Below are positions 27,704-38,186 of a stretch of 64,000 nt of DNA, piece after piece. This DNA is from an uncultured Tenacibaculum sp. Its GTDB lineage: Bacteria > Bacteroidota > Bacteroidia > Flavobacteriales > Flavobacteriaceae. The position numbers and the translations under genes are program-made. The first letter of the stretch is position 1. The number at the start of each line of letters is the position of its first letter. The notes beneath the pieces were generated by a model. It was not told the DNA's origin and made no database searches. It worked only from the letters and a program-made list of their open reading frames with translations. The stretch spans positions 186,001 through 250,000 of the forward strand of contig CANLMR010000003.1 in the NCBI GenBank assembly GCA_947492185.1. The letters run 5' to 3'.

Positions 27704-28228
27704 ATGATTCGACAAATTTTTATTCTTTCTATAGCTACGTTTCTGTTATTAAGTTGTAAAAAAACAATTCAAAATACTGATTCTACTCCTAAAAAAACCG
27801 GAATGCAAATTCCTGTTAAAAGAAGAGGGATTGATACGCTTTCTTATTTATCAAAAAATAAAGTAAAAGATTGGGTAGCCTATGAAAATTTGAACAATTA
27901 CTTAAAACAATTTAATAATACGAGTCCTAATGATGCCTTAAATATGGCGGTTGAACTTAATGAATATATTAGAATACTAAGAGACAGTTTAAAAATCGAA
28001 GATTTAAAAACCAATTCTTTAAAAGCTCGTTTCAATGTTTTAAGAAACGAAGCTTTACGTTTAAAAGACATGACGCTAATTCCTGCAATACAACCAGAAC
28101 AGGTCAATACTCAAATTGATAAGATTTTGTTAGTTTTTAATAGCTATACTCAAAAAGTAAATACTATTTATAGTAAGCAAAAATTTGATGAAGAAATTGA
28201 TTTGGAAGTTCTTTTCGATAAAAAATAA
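27704..28228 (+). CDS. Lipoprotein of unknown function
   Basis: 174 aa from ATG 27704. The frame is open from 27581, but only this start gives a lipoprotein signal (MIRQIFILSIATFLLLSC, lipobox LLSC) and a -7 box lies just in front of it. The mature part is mostly helical and charged (NDALNMAVELNEYIRILRDSLKIEDL). Related lipoproteins occur in Flavobacteriia; no known function. Confidence 0.65.
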   Translation: MIRQIFILSIATFLLLSCKKTIQNTDSTPKKTGMQIPVKRRGIDTLSYLSKNKVKDWVAYENLNNYLKQFNNTSPNDALNMAVELNEYIRILRDSLKIEDLKTNSLKARFNVLRNEALRLKDMTLIPAIQPEQVNTQIDKILLVFNSYTQKVNTIYSKQKFDEEIDLEVLFDKK

Positions 28229-28358
28229 GTTAAAAATTATCTTTTTTTCTCCAAAAATGTTAAATTTTTATTTTTAACACACATATACTTAGGGTAAATC
28301 AGTTCATTCTTGTTATAGGTTGTGAACTTTCACTTTTTTTCATAAATTTTAACTAAGT

Positions 28359-30902
28359 ATGAAACACATATACACAACCATACTACTATTTATATTTATA
28401 GTTTCTTACGGACAAAGAATTCAAAGTGCTCCATGGGATAATAATAAAATACAGTATAAAAAATCTAAACCTACTTTAAAAGAAATATCAAAACGAGCTG
28501 AAGATTATTTCAAAACAATTGATAGAAACAAAAAAGGTAGCGGTTACAAACCTTTCAAAAGATGGGAACAACATTGGTCTCATTATTTAAATCTAGATGG
28601 AACATTTGCCTCAAGAGAAAAATTATGGGAGGCTTGGCAACAAAAAAATGAACTACATAAGCAATCTATAAGTAAGAAAACAAATGTTAGTGATTGGAAA
28701 TCCTTAGGTCCCTTTAACAACTCTTCTTTTTCTCTACCTAGCAAGAGAATTGGACAAGGCAGAGTAAATACCATTGCTGTAGATCCAAATAACTCTAACA
28801 CATATTATGTAGGTACACCAGCTGGAGGGATATGGAAATCAACAGATGCAGGATTAAACTGGAGTCCTTTAACTGATTTTTTACCTCAAATTGGTGTATC
28901 TGGAATAGCTATTAATCCTGATGATTCTAATGTAATTTATATTGCTACTGGCGATGATGACTCAAATCACTCTGCTGCTGTAGGGGTTTGGAAAAGTACT
29001 GATGGAGGAACTACGTGGAATAATACTGGTAATATTCCTGGCGACCCTATTAATATGAATGAGATTTATATTAATCCAAACAACACAAGTACCGTTTTAG
29101 TAGCCACCAGTACTGGAGTTCAAAAAACTATTAATGGAGGGAAATCCTGGACAACAACCTTACCTGTTTCTGGAAATAATCCAATTAATGAATTTGTTGA
29201 TTTAAAAATGAAACCAGATGATTCGAACACATGGTATGCAGTTTCTGGTAATACATTTTATAAATCTACTAATGGTGGTGACAGCTTTACTACGATTTCT
29301 ATACCTACACTTACAAATTCTGGAAAGTTGACAATGGATGTAACAATTGCTAATCCAAATTATGTTTATCTAGTCAGCGCAGATACAAATGCAGTGTTTA
29401 ATGGAGTATATAAATCTACTGATAGTGGAGATTCATTTACCAAAACATCTCAAACTAATGATATTTTTGAAAGTAATCAAGCATTTTATGATATGGCTTT
29501 GACTATTTCTGACACTAATGCAGATATAGTTTATGTTGGTGTTTTAGATGTCTGGAAATCTACTAATGGTGGTGATTCTTTTAATAAAATTAATGAATGG
29601 GATATCCTTAATTCTCCAAGGTACACTCATGCAGATATTCATTTTTTACGTTTTATAGATGGAAAATTTTTTGCTGGAACAGATGGAGGAATATATGTTT
29701 CCGAAGATGAAGCAGCAACTTTTACTGATCTCAATGAAAATTTAGCTATTGGCCAGTTTTACAGAATCTCTATTTCTCAAACAAATCTTGATGTAATAGC
29801 AGGTGGATTACAGGATAATGGTGGATTTGGTTTTGACGGTACTACTTGGAGACATTATCACTGGGGAGATGGAATGGAAGGTATAGTAGATCCTATGAAT
29901 TCGAATATTTTTTATGGATTCACTCAACACGGAGGTAGATTAAATATAAGTAATGACCAAGGGATTACTTCTAATCAAGTGTTTTTACCTTCTGAAGAAG
30001 GACAAGAAGGAACCAATGATCCTGGTGGAGAATGGATTACACCTTTAGCTATTACCAATAATAGTGAATTGTATGCTGGATACAGTCAATTATATAGGTT
30101 TACAGGTAGTGGTTGGACCAAAATTTCTAATGAAAATTTTGGAGGTGATGATATAGATAGACTTGTAATAAACTCAGAGAATAATGATATCATGTATGTG
30201 GCTCAGGCAGCTTCCTTATATAGAAGTACTGATAGAGGACAAACTTTTAGTAAAATTAATTTTAATGAAGGACAAGTTAGAGGTATAGCAATTGACCCTA
30301 ACGATTCTGAAGCAGTTTGGGTTGCAACTCAAAATAAAGTTGTTAAAGTATCTAACATTACTTCTACCTTCCCTACTAAAACTATAATAGGTACAAATAC
30401 ACCTTCTGAAGATTTAACTGTTATTAAACGTCATGATAAAAGTGGTAAAAACACATTATACCTAGGAACTACTTTAGGCGTGTATTTTATTAATGATGAT
30501 TTAACGGAATGGCAAACATTTGATACTAATTTACCTAATACTGAAATTACTGATTTAGAAATTAATGAAACTGATTCAAGATTATATGCAGCTACTTTTG
30601 GTAGAGGAGTATTTTACAGTAACATCCCTAATTCAAGTGTATTATCTACAAATGACGAAATTTTCTTAAATGGTATTTCTGTTTACCCTAACCCTTCTCA
30701 AAGTATTTTTAACATCAATAGAAATACTACAGATGAATTAACAGTAAAAGTATTTGATATTACTGGTAAACAAGTATTCTTTAGAAAGAATATTACTGAT
30801 ACAAATTTTGAAGTTGATATGAGTTCACATTCTAAAGGGATTTATATTATGAATATGGTTTCTAATGGAAAGACAGCTACACGCAAATTAATTTTGCAAT
30901 AA
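28359..30902 (+). CDS. Secreted beta-propeller protein with type IX secretion sorting domain
   Basis: 847 aa. Signal peptide MKHIYTTILLFIFIVSYGQ. From about 110 to 760 there are many BNR/sialidase or VPS10-like blade motifs of the form KSTDGGxxW and KSTNGGDSF. A C-terminal T9SS type A sorting domain spans about 770-847 (ISVYPNPSQSIFNINR ... KVFDITGKQVF ... GIYIMNMVSNGKTATRKLILQ). It should cross the outer membrane by T9SS and be released or anchored at the surface. No catalytic residues of sialidases stand out, so the ligand or enzyme activity is open. Confidence 0.88.
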   Translation: MKHIYTTILLFIFIVSYGQRIQSAPWDNNKIQYKKSKPTLKEISKRAEDYFKTIDRNKKGSGYKPFKRWEQHWSHYLNLDGTFASREKLWEAWQQKNELHKQSISKKTNVSDWKSLGPFNNSSFSLPSKRIGQGRVNTIAVDPNNSNTYYVGTPAGGIWKSTDAGLNWSPLTDFLPQIGVSGIAINPDDSNVIYIATGDDDSNHSAAVGVWKSTDGGTTWNNTGNIPGDPINMNEIYINPNNTSTVLVATSTGVQKTINGGKSWTTTLPVSGNNPINEFVDLKMKPDDSNTWYAVSGNTFYKSTNGGDSFTTISIPTLTNSGKLTMDVTIANPNYVYLVSADTNAVFNGVYKSTDSGDSFTKTSQTNDIFESNQAFYDMALTISDTNADIVYVGVLDVWKSTNGGDSFNKINEWDILNSPRYTHADIHFLRFIDGKFFAGTDGGIYVSEDEAATFTDLNENLAIGQFYRISISQTNLDVIAGGLQDNGGFGFDGTTWRHYHWGDGMEGIVDPMNSNIFYGFTQHGGRLNISNDQGITSNQVFLPSEEGQEGTNDPGGEWITPLAITNNSELYAGYSQLYRFTGSGWTKISNENFGGDDIDRLVINSENNDIMYVAQAASLYRSTDRGQTFSKINFNEGQVRGIAIDPNDSEAVWVATQNKVVKVSNITSTFPTKTIIGTNTPSEDLTVIKRHDKSGKNTLYLGTTLGVYFINDDLTEWQTFDTNLPNTEITDLEINETDSRLYAATFGRGVFYSNIPNSSVLSTNDEIFLNGISVYPNPSQSIFNINRNTTDELTVKVFDITGKQVFFRKNITDTNFEVDMSSHSKGIYIMNMVSNGKTATRKLILQ

Positions 30903-30926
30903 GGACTTCTCTTTTTTATAAGACAT

Positions 30927-30956
30927 AAAACTCACGTTTAGGCGTGAGTTTTTTAT
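30927..30956 (+). terminator. Terminator of the T9SS protein gene
   Basis: AAAACTCACG, 6-nt loop, CGTGAGTTTT followed by more Ts. It also touches the 3' end of recX and can work in both directions. Confidence 0.8.
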
Positions 30957-31426
30957 TTTAAAAATGTGTTAATAGCTTCTTGAACTAAGTTTGTTTCATA
31001 ACCTCTATAAATTAAATAAGCATATAACTTCCTTTTTCTATCGTAGCTATTTGAATCTTTAATTAAATTATTTTTTTTCTCAGCCAAACTATATAAATTA
31101 TCTATGTAGGTTTCTTCATCAATTTCTTTTAATGCAGTTTTAATGTTGTATTCGGAAATGTGTCTGAACTTTAATTCTCTCACTATTCTTAATCTACCCC
31201 ACTTTTTAATTCTAAATTTCCCTCTAGCAAAACTCTTTGCATATCGTTCTTCATTTAAAAAATCATGTTCTAAAAGATGTAATAAAATAGCTTCTCTAGC
31301 TTCGGGAATCAGTTTATACTCTCTTAGCTTATCCTCTACTTCTTTATGACAACGATCTTGATAGACACAATATCGCTCTAATTTTCTTTTAATTTCTTCA
31401 ACAGTATAAACCAACTTTTTATTCAT
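30953..31426 (-). CDS. recX: Regulatory protein RecX
   Basis: 157 aa of three-helix repeats: EEIKRKLERYCVYQDRCHKEVEDKL, LEHDFLNEERYAKSFARGKFRIKKWGR and RKRKLYAYLIYRGYETNLVQEAI are all typical. RecX modulates RecA filaments. recA is not in the window. It faces the T9SS gene, and its stop lies inside the shared terminator. Confidence 0.88.
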   Translation of the reverse strand: MNKKLVYTVEEIKRKLERYCVYQDRCHKEVEDKLREYKLIPEAREAILLHLLEHDFLNEERYAKSFARGKFRIKKWGRLRIVRELKFRHISEYNIKTALKEIDEETYIDNLYSLAEKKNNLIKDSNSYDRKRKLYAYLIYRGYETNLVQEAINTFLK

Positions 31427-31429
31427 GCT

Positions 31430-31473
31430 TCAAAAAAACAAAAAGAGTTAGAAGTAAACAAACTTCTAACTCT
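31430..31473 (-). terminator. Terminator of the RND efflux operon
   Basis: Read leftwards: AGAGTTAGAAGT, 6-nt loop, ACTTCTAACTCT, then CTTTTTGTTTTTTTG. It lies 20 bp after the RND gene stop. Confidence 0.85.
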
Positions 31474-31496
31474 CTTCAATTAACAAATTATTTAAA

Positions 31497-34400
31497 CTAA
31501 CTGGCTACTCCAGTTATCTCTTCAAATGTATTTTCATCTATACCTGAAACACTTTGATTTCTTATCCACATTTTAAATTTTGTAATTAAATAGAATAAGA
31601 TTGGAACTACTATAAGTGTTAAGAAGGTTGCTACTATTAACCCGTAAATTACAGTCCAAGCTAATGGACCCCAGAAAATCACATTATCTCCACCTACATA
31701 AATATGAGGATTCAATTCTGATACTAATGTGTAGAAATTAATATTTAACCCTGTTGCTAATGGTATTAATCCTAAGATAGTTGTTATTGCGGTTAATAAT
31801 ACAGGACGTAAACGTGCTTTACCTCCTTTGATAATACTTTCCTTTAAATCATTTAAAGAAACATATTCATCTTCTTCTAAACCTAGTTTTACTTTATTTC
31901 TATCAATTAATAATTGGGTATAATCCAATAGTACTACTCCGTTATTTACTACAATTCCTGCTAATGAAATAATTCCCATCATTGTCATCATAATTACAAA
32001 AGATGAACCAGAAATTACAATTCCTCCAAACACTCCAATTAAACTTAAGAAAATAGCTAACATAATAATTGCTGGTTTAGAAATAGAATTGAATTGATAA
32101 ATTAATATCAAGAAAATTAATCCTAACCCTGAAAAGAAAGCTCCCATTAAAAATGTCATCTGCTTTTTTTGCTCTTCTATTTGACCTGTAAAATCAACTT
32201 CAACTCCAGCTGGCTTTTCGGTAAATGATTTCATTTCATCCTCAATTTTTGACACTATAGCTCCAGCATCTGTAAACCCAGGTGCCAATGCAGAATATAC
32301 AGTTACTACCCTTTTCCCATTTTTATGTTTAATAGAACTAAATCCTGACGTATTCTTTTGATTAGCAACAGCAGAAACTGGAATAGATTTTACTTGTCCA
32401 CTTGCCATGTCTCTAAACGTAATAGTTTGATTGAAAATTGCGCTAGTATTGTACCTGTTTTCTTCATTAAATCGCACGTAGATATCATAATCTTCACCGT
32501 CTTCTTTATACACACCTGCTTTTGCCCCAAAAATAGAATTACGTAATTGTTGCCCAACTTGAGAAGCTGAAACTCCTAGTTCTCCTGCCTTTTTTCTATC
32601 AACATCTACTAACATAGTAGGTTTTGATTTATTTACATCGATTTTTAATTCTGCAATTCCAGGAATAGATTTTGTATTGATAAAATCACGCATTTTTTCA
32701 GCTACATTAATTAACTCTACATAATTTTTCCCTTCTAATTCGATATTGATTGGATATCCAGCCGGTGGACCAACAGGATCTTTTTCAACAGAAATTGACA
32801 ACCCAGGATAAACCCCTTGCAAATCTTCAGTAATTGCCTTTTTTAGCACTTTACTATCTGCTCCTTTACGGTACTTATATTCTCTCATAGAAGCCACTAT
32901 CTTTCCCCTGTGAGGCATTTCTGCAGTAGATCCTCCATCAGTTTGAGGATTTCCAGAACCAGCACCAACTTGAGTAACTGAACTTTCTACTAAAAAGTTA
33001 TGAGTTCCATCTATATATTCAGAAGAATTAATAATTTTAGTTACTCTTTCTTCTAAATCTTTCATTATCGCATTCGTTTTCTCAATATCCGTCCCTTGAG
33101 GATATTCTACATATACAACAACCTGATTAGGTGTATTATCCGGAAAAAACTCAACTTTAGTTCTTTGCGACTTTACTGATCCTGCAAAACCTACGAATGC
33201 AACTATTAATAATACAAACGTTATTAAAGTTAAAACTTGTGGTTTCCAACCTCGTAATGAAGCTGTAATCATTCTTTCATAAAAGCGTTCCCATTTAGGT
33301 AAAATTTCTCTCTGGAAATAGTTTGCAGCTGGACGCATAAAATATCTATAAATCCAAAAGTTTGCCGCAGCAAAAATCAATAACGTACCTATAGGTTTTA
33401 TTGTTCCTCCAAAAATTAAAATCAATATTCCTAAAACTCCAAGCACAACCGTTAATTTAATGATTTTATGCAATGGCATATTTTTATCTTCTGTACTCAT
33501 AAATTGAGATACTAAAACTGAATTGAAGAAAATTGCTACGAAAAGAGAAGATCCTAATACTACCGATAATGTAATTGGGAAATAAATCATAAACTGCCCC
33601 ATAACACCTGGCCACATTCCTAAAGGAACAAAGGCTGCAACCGTAGTCGCGGTAGAAATAATAATAGGTAATGCAATTTCTCCAATACCTTTCTTGGCAG
33701 CTTCTAGTCGAGTCATTCCTTCTTCATCCATTAAACGATATACGTTTTCTACAACTACAATACCATTATCTACCAGCATTCCTAACCCCATGATTAACCC
33801 AAACAGAATCATAGTATTCATCGTATATCCCATCATGTTTAATATCATCAAAGACATAAACATTGACATTGGAATTGCGAACCCTACGAAAAGTGCGTTT
33901 TTTAAACCTAAGAAAAACATTAATACTGTTACAACAAGAATAACTCCAAAAATGATATTATTTACAAGGTCATCAACCTGTCCAACAGTTTTTGAAGATT
34001 GATCATTCGCTAAGGTTACTTTTAAATTACTTGGTAAAACATTAAGCTGTGCTTCTTTTACTAATTTTCTAATCTTATCGGTAGCTTCAACCATATTTTT
34101 ACCCGAGCGTTTTTTAACGTCAAGCATTACAACCGACTCTGCATTTTCACGAGCATACGTGGTTTTGTCTTTATCCTTAAAACTAACAGTTGCTATATCT
34201 TTTAAATAAATTGAATTTCCTTTTTCTGACTTCACTACAAAATCTTGCAATTCAGAAGGTTTTTCAATTTCACCCAAAACTCTAATTGTTCTACGTTGTC
34301 CACTAGAAACAATATTACCAGCAGAAATTGTAGTATTTCCATTACCAATAGCCTGTAATACATCACCAAAGCTAACTTTAGCAGCCATCATTTTATAAAT

Positions 34401-35012
34401 ATCAACAGCAACTTCTACCTCTTTATCTTCAGCTCCACGTATATCTGCTTTCTTAATTTCTTCTAAATCTTCTATTTCATCTTGAAGATATTCAGCATAC
34501 TCTTTTAATTGATCTACTGTATAATCTCCAGAAATATTAATGTTTAAAATAGGTGTTTCTTCAGAAATATTTAGTTCAAAAACATTAGGCTCTACTTTTG
34601 CTCCATTAAACGTTGGCCAATCTTCTCCAGAAACCTCTTCATCTATTTCATCTTTTACTTTCTGTTTAGCTTCTTCAACAGTAATACCTTCATCAAACTC
34701 AATGGTAACCATTGAAACATTCTCTTGAGAAGTAGAATTGATTTTTGTTACGTTGCTAACTGTTTTTAATTTCTCTTCTAAAGGATCTGTTATTAACTTC
34801 TCAATATCTTCCGCAGTATTTCCAGGGAAAATTGAGTTTACATATATTTTAGTCTCTTTTATTTCTGGGAAATTTTCTCTAGGCATGCTTAAAAAAGCAG
34901 AGATACCCGAGAATAATATGATTACCATTAATACATATATGGTAGTTTTATTGTTAATCGCCCAAGAAGATAAACCAAACTCTTTATCTACTTTTTTTTG
35001 TTGATCTGTCAT
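31497..35012 (-). CDS. RND-family efflux transporter permease (AcrB-like)
   Basis: 1171 aa, longer than the usual ~1050 because of extra helices near residue 520-560 and a C-terminal extension. Inner-membrane proton-driven pump. First helix at about 24-43 (TIYVLMVIILFSGISAFLSM), two large periplasmic loops, and the helix 4 motif GLGMLVDNGIVVVENVYR carrying the proton-relay aspartates. FTGQIEEQKKQM resembles ACR_tran motifs of the CusA/AcrB superfamily. Last gene of tetR-tolC-MFP-RND. Substrate not predictable. Confidence 0.92.
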   Translation of the reverse strand: MTDQQKKVDKEFGLSSWAINNKTTIYVLMVIILFSGISAFLSMPRENFPEIKETKIYVNSIFPGNTAEDIEKLITDPLEEKLKTVSNVTKINSTSQENVSMVTIEFDEGITVEEAKQKVKDEIDEEVSGEDWPTFNGAKVEPNVFELNISEETPILNINISGDYTVDQLKEYAEYLQDEIEDLEEIKKADIRGAEDKEVEVAVDIYKMMAAKVSFGDVLQAIGNGNTTISAGNIVSSGQRRTIRVLGEIEKPSELQDFVVKSEKGNSIYLKDIATVSFKDKDKTTYARENAESVVMLDVKKRSGKNMVEATDKIRKLVKEAQLNVLPSNLKVTLANDQSSKTVGQVDDLVNNIIFGVILVVTVLMFFLGLKNALFVGFAIPMSMFMSLMILNMMGYTMNTMILFGLIMGLGMLVDNGIVVVENVYRLMDEEGMTRLEAAKKGIGEIALPIIISTATTVAAFVPLGMWPGVMGQFMIYFPITLSVVLGSSLFVAIFFNSVLVSQFMSTEDKNMPLHKIIKLTVVLGVLGILILIFGGTIKPIGTLLIFAAANFWIYRYFMRPAANYFQREILPKWERFYERMITASLRGWKPQVLTLITFVLLIVAFVGFAGSVKSQRTKVEFFPDNTPNQVVVYVEYPQGTDIEKTNAIMKDLEERVTKIINSSEYIDGTHNFLVESSVTQVGAGSGNPQTDGGSTAEMPHRGKIVASMREYKYRKGADSKVLKKAITEDLQGVYPGLSISVEKDPVGPPAGYPINIELEGKNYVELINVAEKMRDFINTKSIPGIAELKIDVNKSKPTMLVDVDRKKAGELGVSASQVGQQLRNSIFGAKAGVYKEDGEDYDIYVRFNEENRYNTSAIFNQTITFRDMASGQVKSIPVSAVANQKNTSGFSSIKHKNGKRVVTVYSALAPGFTDAGAIVSKIEDEMKSFTEKPAGVEVDFTGQIEEQKKQMTFLMGAFFSGLGLIFLILIYQFNSISKPAIIMLAIFLSLIGVFGGIVISGSSFVIMMTMMGIISLAGIVVNNGVVLLDYTQLLIDRNKVKLGLEEDEYVSLNDLKESIIKGGKARLRPVLLTAITTILGLIPLATGLNINFYTLVSELNPHIYVGGDNVIFWGPLAWTVIYGLIVATFLTLIVVPILFYLITKFKMWIRNQSVSGIDENTFEEITGVAS

Positions 35013-35030
35013 CAGTTTAGTTTTTAGTTG

Positions 35031-36197
35031 TTATTTGGCTAACTTTAAAATTTTAACTTCTTGTTTATCCTTAACACTTCTCGCTCCTTCGTCAATAATT
35101 TCCATTCCGTTTTCTAAACCTTTTGTAACTTCAACAATATCTCCCTGTGTTTTTCCTGTTTCAATAATTACTTGTTTAGCTACAGATTTTTCCTTAGAAT
35201 TATCAACAACATATACATACTGCTCTCCTTTAGCATTTTCAGAAATAATACTTTGTGGAATTAATATGGCATTAGGATTTGTATAATCGTTAATTTTTAG
35301 TTTAGCTGTTAAATTAGGCTTGATCGATCGATCTTTATTTGGAACGCCAATTTCTACCTTAAAAGTTCTGTTTGCTGGATTAATAAAGTTCCCAGCTTGA
35401 CGGATTTTAGAATGTACTTCTTTACCTAGAATTGGAAACTCAATTTCAACTTCTTTACCTTTTTTAACAGAACTGATATAACTTTCAGGAACATCTGTTT
35501 CGATATACATATCTCCTAAGTTTACTACTCTAAAAATTTCAGCACCAGGACCAGGAGAAACTACCGTTCCTTGTTCTTTTATTACATCGTCAACAATTCC
35601 AGTAAAAGGTGCTTTTACAGTATACTTTGCCATGCTCTTACGTAAGTTTGTAACTGCATTTTTTTGAGCTTCATAATTTGTCTTTGCCTGTAAATATTGA
35701 ATTTCAGATCCAATTTTTTGATCCCACAAACGCTTTTGGCGTTCGTATGTTGTTTTAGCTAATGCTTCATTAGCTTCTAATTGTGCTAACTGATTTGATA
35801 ATCCTCCATCATCAATTCTAGCTAAAGCTTGTCCTTTTACAACTTTTTGTCCTTCTTTTACAAAAACACTCACTAACTGTCCTGGTACCTCTGGATACAC
35901 CAAAACATTCTTTTTTGTTTGAACACTACCTTGTAATTCTAAATAATGTACAAATTGTTTAGCATTTGCTTTTATAGTTGTTATTAAAGGTATTTTTTTG
36001 TTTTTGTCTAACTTAGAAATTGCCTCATCTAATTGTTTAATTTGATCTGCAATGCCTTGTGATTTTGTACTTAGTTCATCTTTCTTAGCTCTAATTTGCT
36101 TTAAATCATTAGTTGCTAAAACTGATTCTACTGTCTGTTCTTTATTTCCACAAGAAAATAAAAAAACTGAAGTTACTGTTAGTATTAATATCTTTCT
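35031..36197 (-). CDS. RND efflux periplasmic adaptor (membrane fusion protein)
   Basis: 388 aa from MRKILILTVTSVFLFSCGN, a lipoprotein signal with Cys17; the frame is open nine codons further up but lacks that signal. The order is helical hairpin (about 30-60 and 140-190), lipoyl/barrel halves (KKNVLVYPEVPGQLVSVFVKEGQKVVKGQ ... VKAPFTGIVDDV) and beta-barrel with a membrane-proximal C-terminus. Its start overlaps no gene; it follows the TolC gene by about 10 bp. Confidence 0.9.
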   Translation of the reverse strand, partial: RKILILTVTSVFLFSCGNKEQTVESVLATNDLKQIRAKKDELSTKSQGIADQIKQLDEAISKLDKNKKIPLITTIKANAKQFVHYLELQGSVQTKKNVLVYPEVPGQLVSVFVKEGQKVVKGQALARIDDGGLSNQLAQLEANEALAKTTYERQKRLWDQKIGSEIQYLQAKTNYEAQKNAVTNLRKSMAKYTVKAPFTGIVDDVIKEQGTVVSPGPGAEIFRVVNLGDMYIETDVPESYISSVKKGKEVEIEFPILGKEVHSKIRQAGNFINPANRTFKVEIGVPNKDRSIKPNLTAKLKINDYTNPNAILIPQSIISENAKGEQYVYVVDNSKEKSVAKQVIIETGKTQGDIVEVTKGLENGMEIIDEGARSVKDKQEVKILKLAK

Positions 36198-36207
36198 CAT
36201 TAGTTGG

Positions 36208-37530
36208 TTATTTAACTGGTACATTTAATGCGTTATCTAATTGTGCTTTACTTGCAATAATATCAAGCATAGCTCTTAAAAAATTGTTTTGTTGTGTATA
36301 TAATTGGTTTTTAGTTTCTAATAATTCGAAACTACTTGTTACTCCTTCATCAAACTTTATCGTTTGCTTTTTCTCAATGCGCTCTGCCAAACCTAAATTC
36401 TTCTTTGCAGTATCATAATTTTCAATACTTAATTGATATTTACTACGAGCTTGTTTTACTTGAAGGTTTAACTTTTGCTTAGTTTCTTCTAATCTAATAT
36501 CAGAAGAAGCTAAAGCTATTTCCGCTTGCTTAGTTTTAGCAGTTCTACCTAAACTACTAAAAATTGGCACATTAATTCCAACACCAAAAACTGAAGTAGA
36601 AATCCAATTTTGAGAAGAACTAAAAAATGTAAAATCTTCTGAATTGGCTAATCTTGAATAATTAACAAATGCACTAACACTAGGTAGAGCTTTACTTTTT
36701 TCTAATTTTAAAAGTAAACGATTACTTTCTCTAGAATTAGCCGCAATTCTATAATCAATATGATTATCTAAGTCAAAATTTTCAGAAAGCAATTGTAAAT
36801 CTGAATTTTTTAACACTAGATCTTCTAAGGTTTCTGTAAGTGTTAACTTAGTATCTATAGAATTTCCTAAAGCAACATTTAAATACTCATAAGCAATCTC
36901 AACCATTCTTTTGGCATTTCTAATATTGCTTATAATATTTCCTTCAGAAATCTCAAAACGTTCAACATCTTCTTGTTCTGCTAATCCATTTTTAAACCCT
37001 TGTCTAGCTCCATTAAGTAACCTATCGTTTACCTTTTTATTTCGTTCCAAAATTTTAACGCTTTCTTCGGCAACCAAAACATTTCCATAAGCATTAATCA
37101 CTGCTTCTCTAGTTGCTAATTCAGTTTTTTCTTTTGCTTGTTCAGAAATCTTTAAATAGGTTTTTGCAGATTGTAATCCGACTAGATACGATCCATCAAA
37201 CAATAACTGGCTAAGTGTTACCGTACCAGTAATATTGTGTTGAGCATTAAAATCAATGGTTCCATCCATATCGAAATCTACTCCAGGGAATAGTCTTTCT
37301 AGATTATTTTGATAATTAACAGTAGCATTAATTTGTGGTAATCCTGTAGCAGTGGTCTCCCACTTTCTTCTCTTAGCAGCTTCAATATCATTTAAAGCTG
37401 TTTTGTTGTCGTAGTTGTTTTTAATAGCATAATCAATAGCTTCTTTCATTGACAAGCTCATCTCTTTTTGTTGAGCATTTATCATGCTCGTAAAAAATAG
37501 TACAAATACAATTAGAATGTATTTCTTCAT
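36208..37530 (-). CDS. TolC-family outer-membrane efflux protein
   Basis: 440 aa. Signal peptide MKKYILIVFVLFFTSMINAQ, then two OEP domains of long helices and short strands (KEAIDYAIKNNYDNKTALNDIEAAKRRKWE; LKLEKSKALPSVSAFVNYSRL). It forms the outer-membrane exit duct for the RND pump encoded just downstream. The peptide export locus at 39.5-46.8 kb has no TolC of its own, and this duct could serve it too, but that is only a guess from proximity. Confidence 0.9.
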   Translation of the reverse strand: MKKYILIVFVLFFTSMINAQQKEMSLSMKEAIDYAIKNNYDNKTALNDIEAAKRRKWETTATGLPQINATVNYQNNLERLFPGVDFDMDGTIDFNAQHNITGTVTLSQLLFDGSYLVGLQSAKTYLKISEQAKEKTELATREAVINAYGNVLVAEESVKILERNKKVNDRLLNGARQGFKNGLAEQEDVERFEISEGNIISNIRNAKRMVEIAYEYLNVALGNSIDTKLTLTETLEDLVLKNSDLQLLSENFDLDNHIDYRIAANSRESNRLLLKLEKSKALPSVSAFVNYSRLANSEDFTFFSSSQNWISTSVFGVGINVPIFSSLGRTAKTKQAEIALASSDIRLEETKQKLNLQVKQARSKYQLSIENYDTAKKNLGLAERIEKKQTIKFDEGVTSSFELLETKNQLYTQQNNFLRAMLDIIASKAQLDNALNVPVK

Positions 37531-37537
37531 TAGTTTA

Positions 37538-38146
37538 CTAATTTTGATTAATTATTTTCAATTGTTTTTCTAGCTCAAGTAATCCTTTTTCTGTAGCAAT
37601 GGCTCTTATGTGGTATTCTAATATTTTATATTCAATTTTCACAAGTTCTTGCATGTCTTGACTATACATGTCTGATTCAAATAATCCAAAAACTAAGGTG
37701 AAATAAAAATTGGTGATAAGATTTAAATCTATATCCGTTCTATATAGTCCTTGTTCTATCCCTCTTTCTAAATTATCTCTGTTACAATCTCTAAACATAC
37801 ATACCTCACGTTCCATTAAATCAGTATAGATTTCGGGATAATATTTTCTCAATTGATGCATTGGCGAATCTTTAGCATTTTTAAACATTTCTTTAAAAAT
37901 TGCCTTAATCGCAAATTCCTCTTCAATTGAATTATATTTTTTCTCCTTAATAAAATCTATAGTTTGTTCAATAGACTCATGGATTGCTGCACAAGATGCA
38001 TTTACTAATGAAACTTTATTAGAAAAATATTTATAAAGTGTCTTCTTTGATATTCCTAACTCACTAGAAATGTCATCCATGGTAACACTTTTAAATCCAA
38101 GATTTAAAAATAATTCTCCCGCTTTGTTTATAATTTTATCTTCCAT
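37538..38146 (-). CDS. TetR/AcrR-family repressor of the efflux operon
   Basis: 202 aa from MEDKIINKAGELFLNLGFKSVTMDDIS; the longer frame to 38185 is excluded because it would begin upstream of the promoter. TetR_N helix-turn-helix at about 10-55 (ISSELGISKKTLYKYFSNK), variable ligand domain after it. First gene of the efflux operon, and a 10-bp-arm inverted repeat overlaps its promoter, so self-regulation is likely. Confidence 0.88.
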   Translation of the reverse strand: MEDKIINKAGELFLNLGFKSVTMDDISSELGISKKTLYKYFSNKVSLVNASCAAIHESIEQTIDFIKEKKYNSIEEEFAIKAIFKEMFKNAKDSPMHQLRKYYPEIYTDLMEREVCMFRDCNRDNLERGIEQGLYRTDIDLNLITNFYFTLVFGLFESDMYSQDMQELVKIEYKILEYHIRAIATEKGLLELEKQLKIINQN

Positions 38147-38155
38147 AATTCTTTG

Positions 38156-38186
38156 CAAATGTACATAAGGAAACTTTAGAAACAAA
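38156..38186 (-). promoter_or_regulatory. Promoter of the tetR/efflux operon
   Basis: Minus strand TTTG (38183-38186), exactly 19 nt, TACATTTG (38156-38163): a full Bacteroidota promoter. The RNA would start a few bases before the tetR ATG. Confidence 0.75.

Noticed and set aside
38147..38185. Longer N-terminus of the TetR regulator
   Set aside because: The promoter (38156-38186) lies inside it, so it cannot be transcribed from that promoter.
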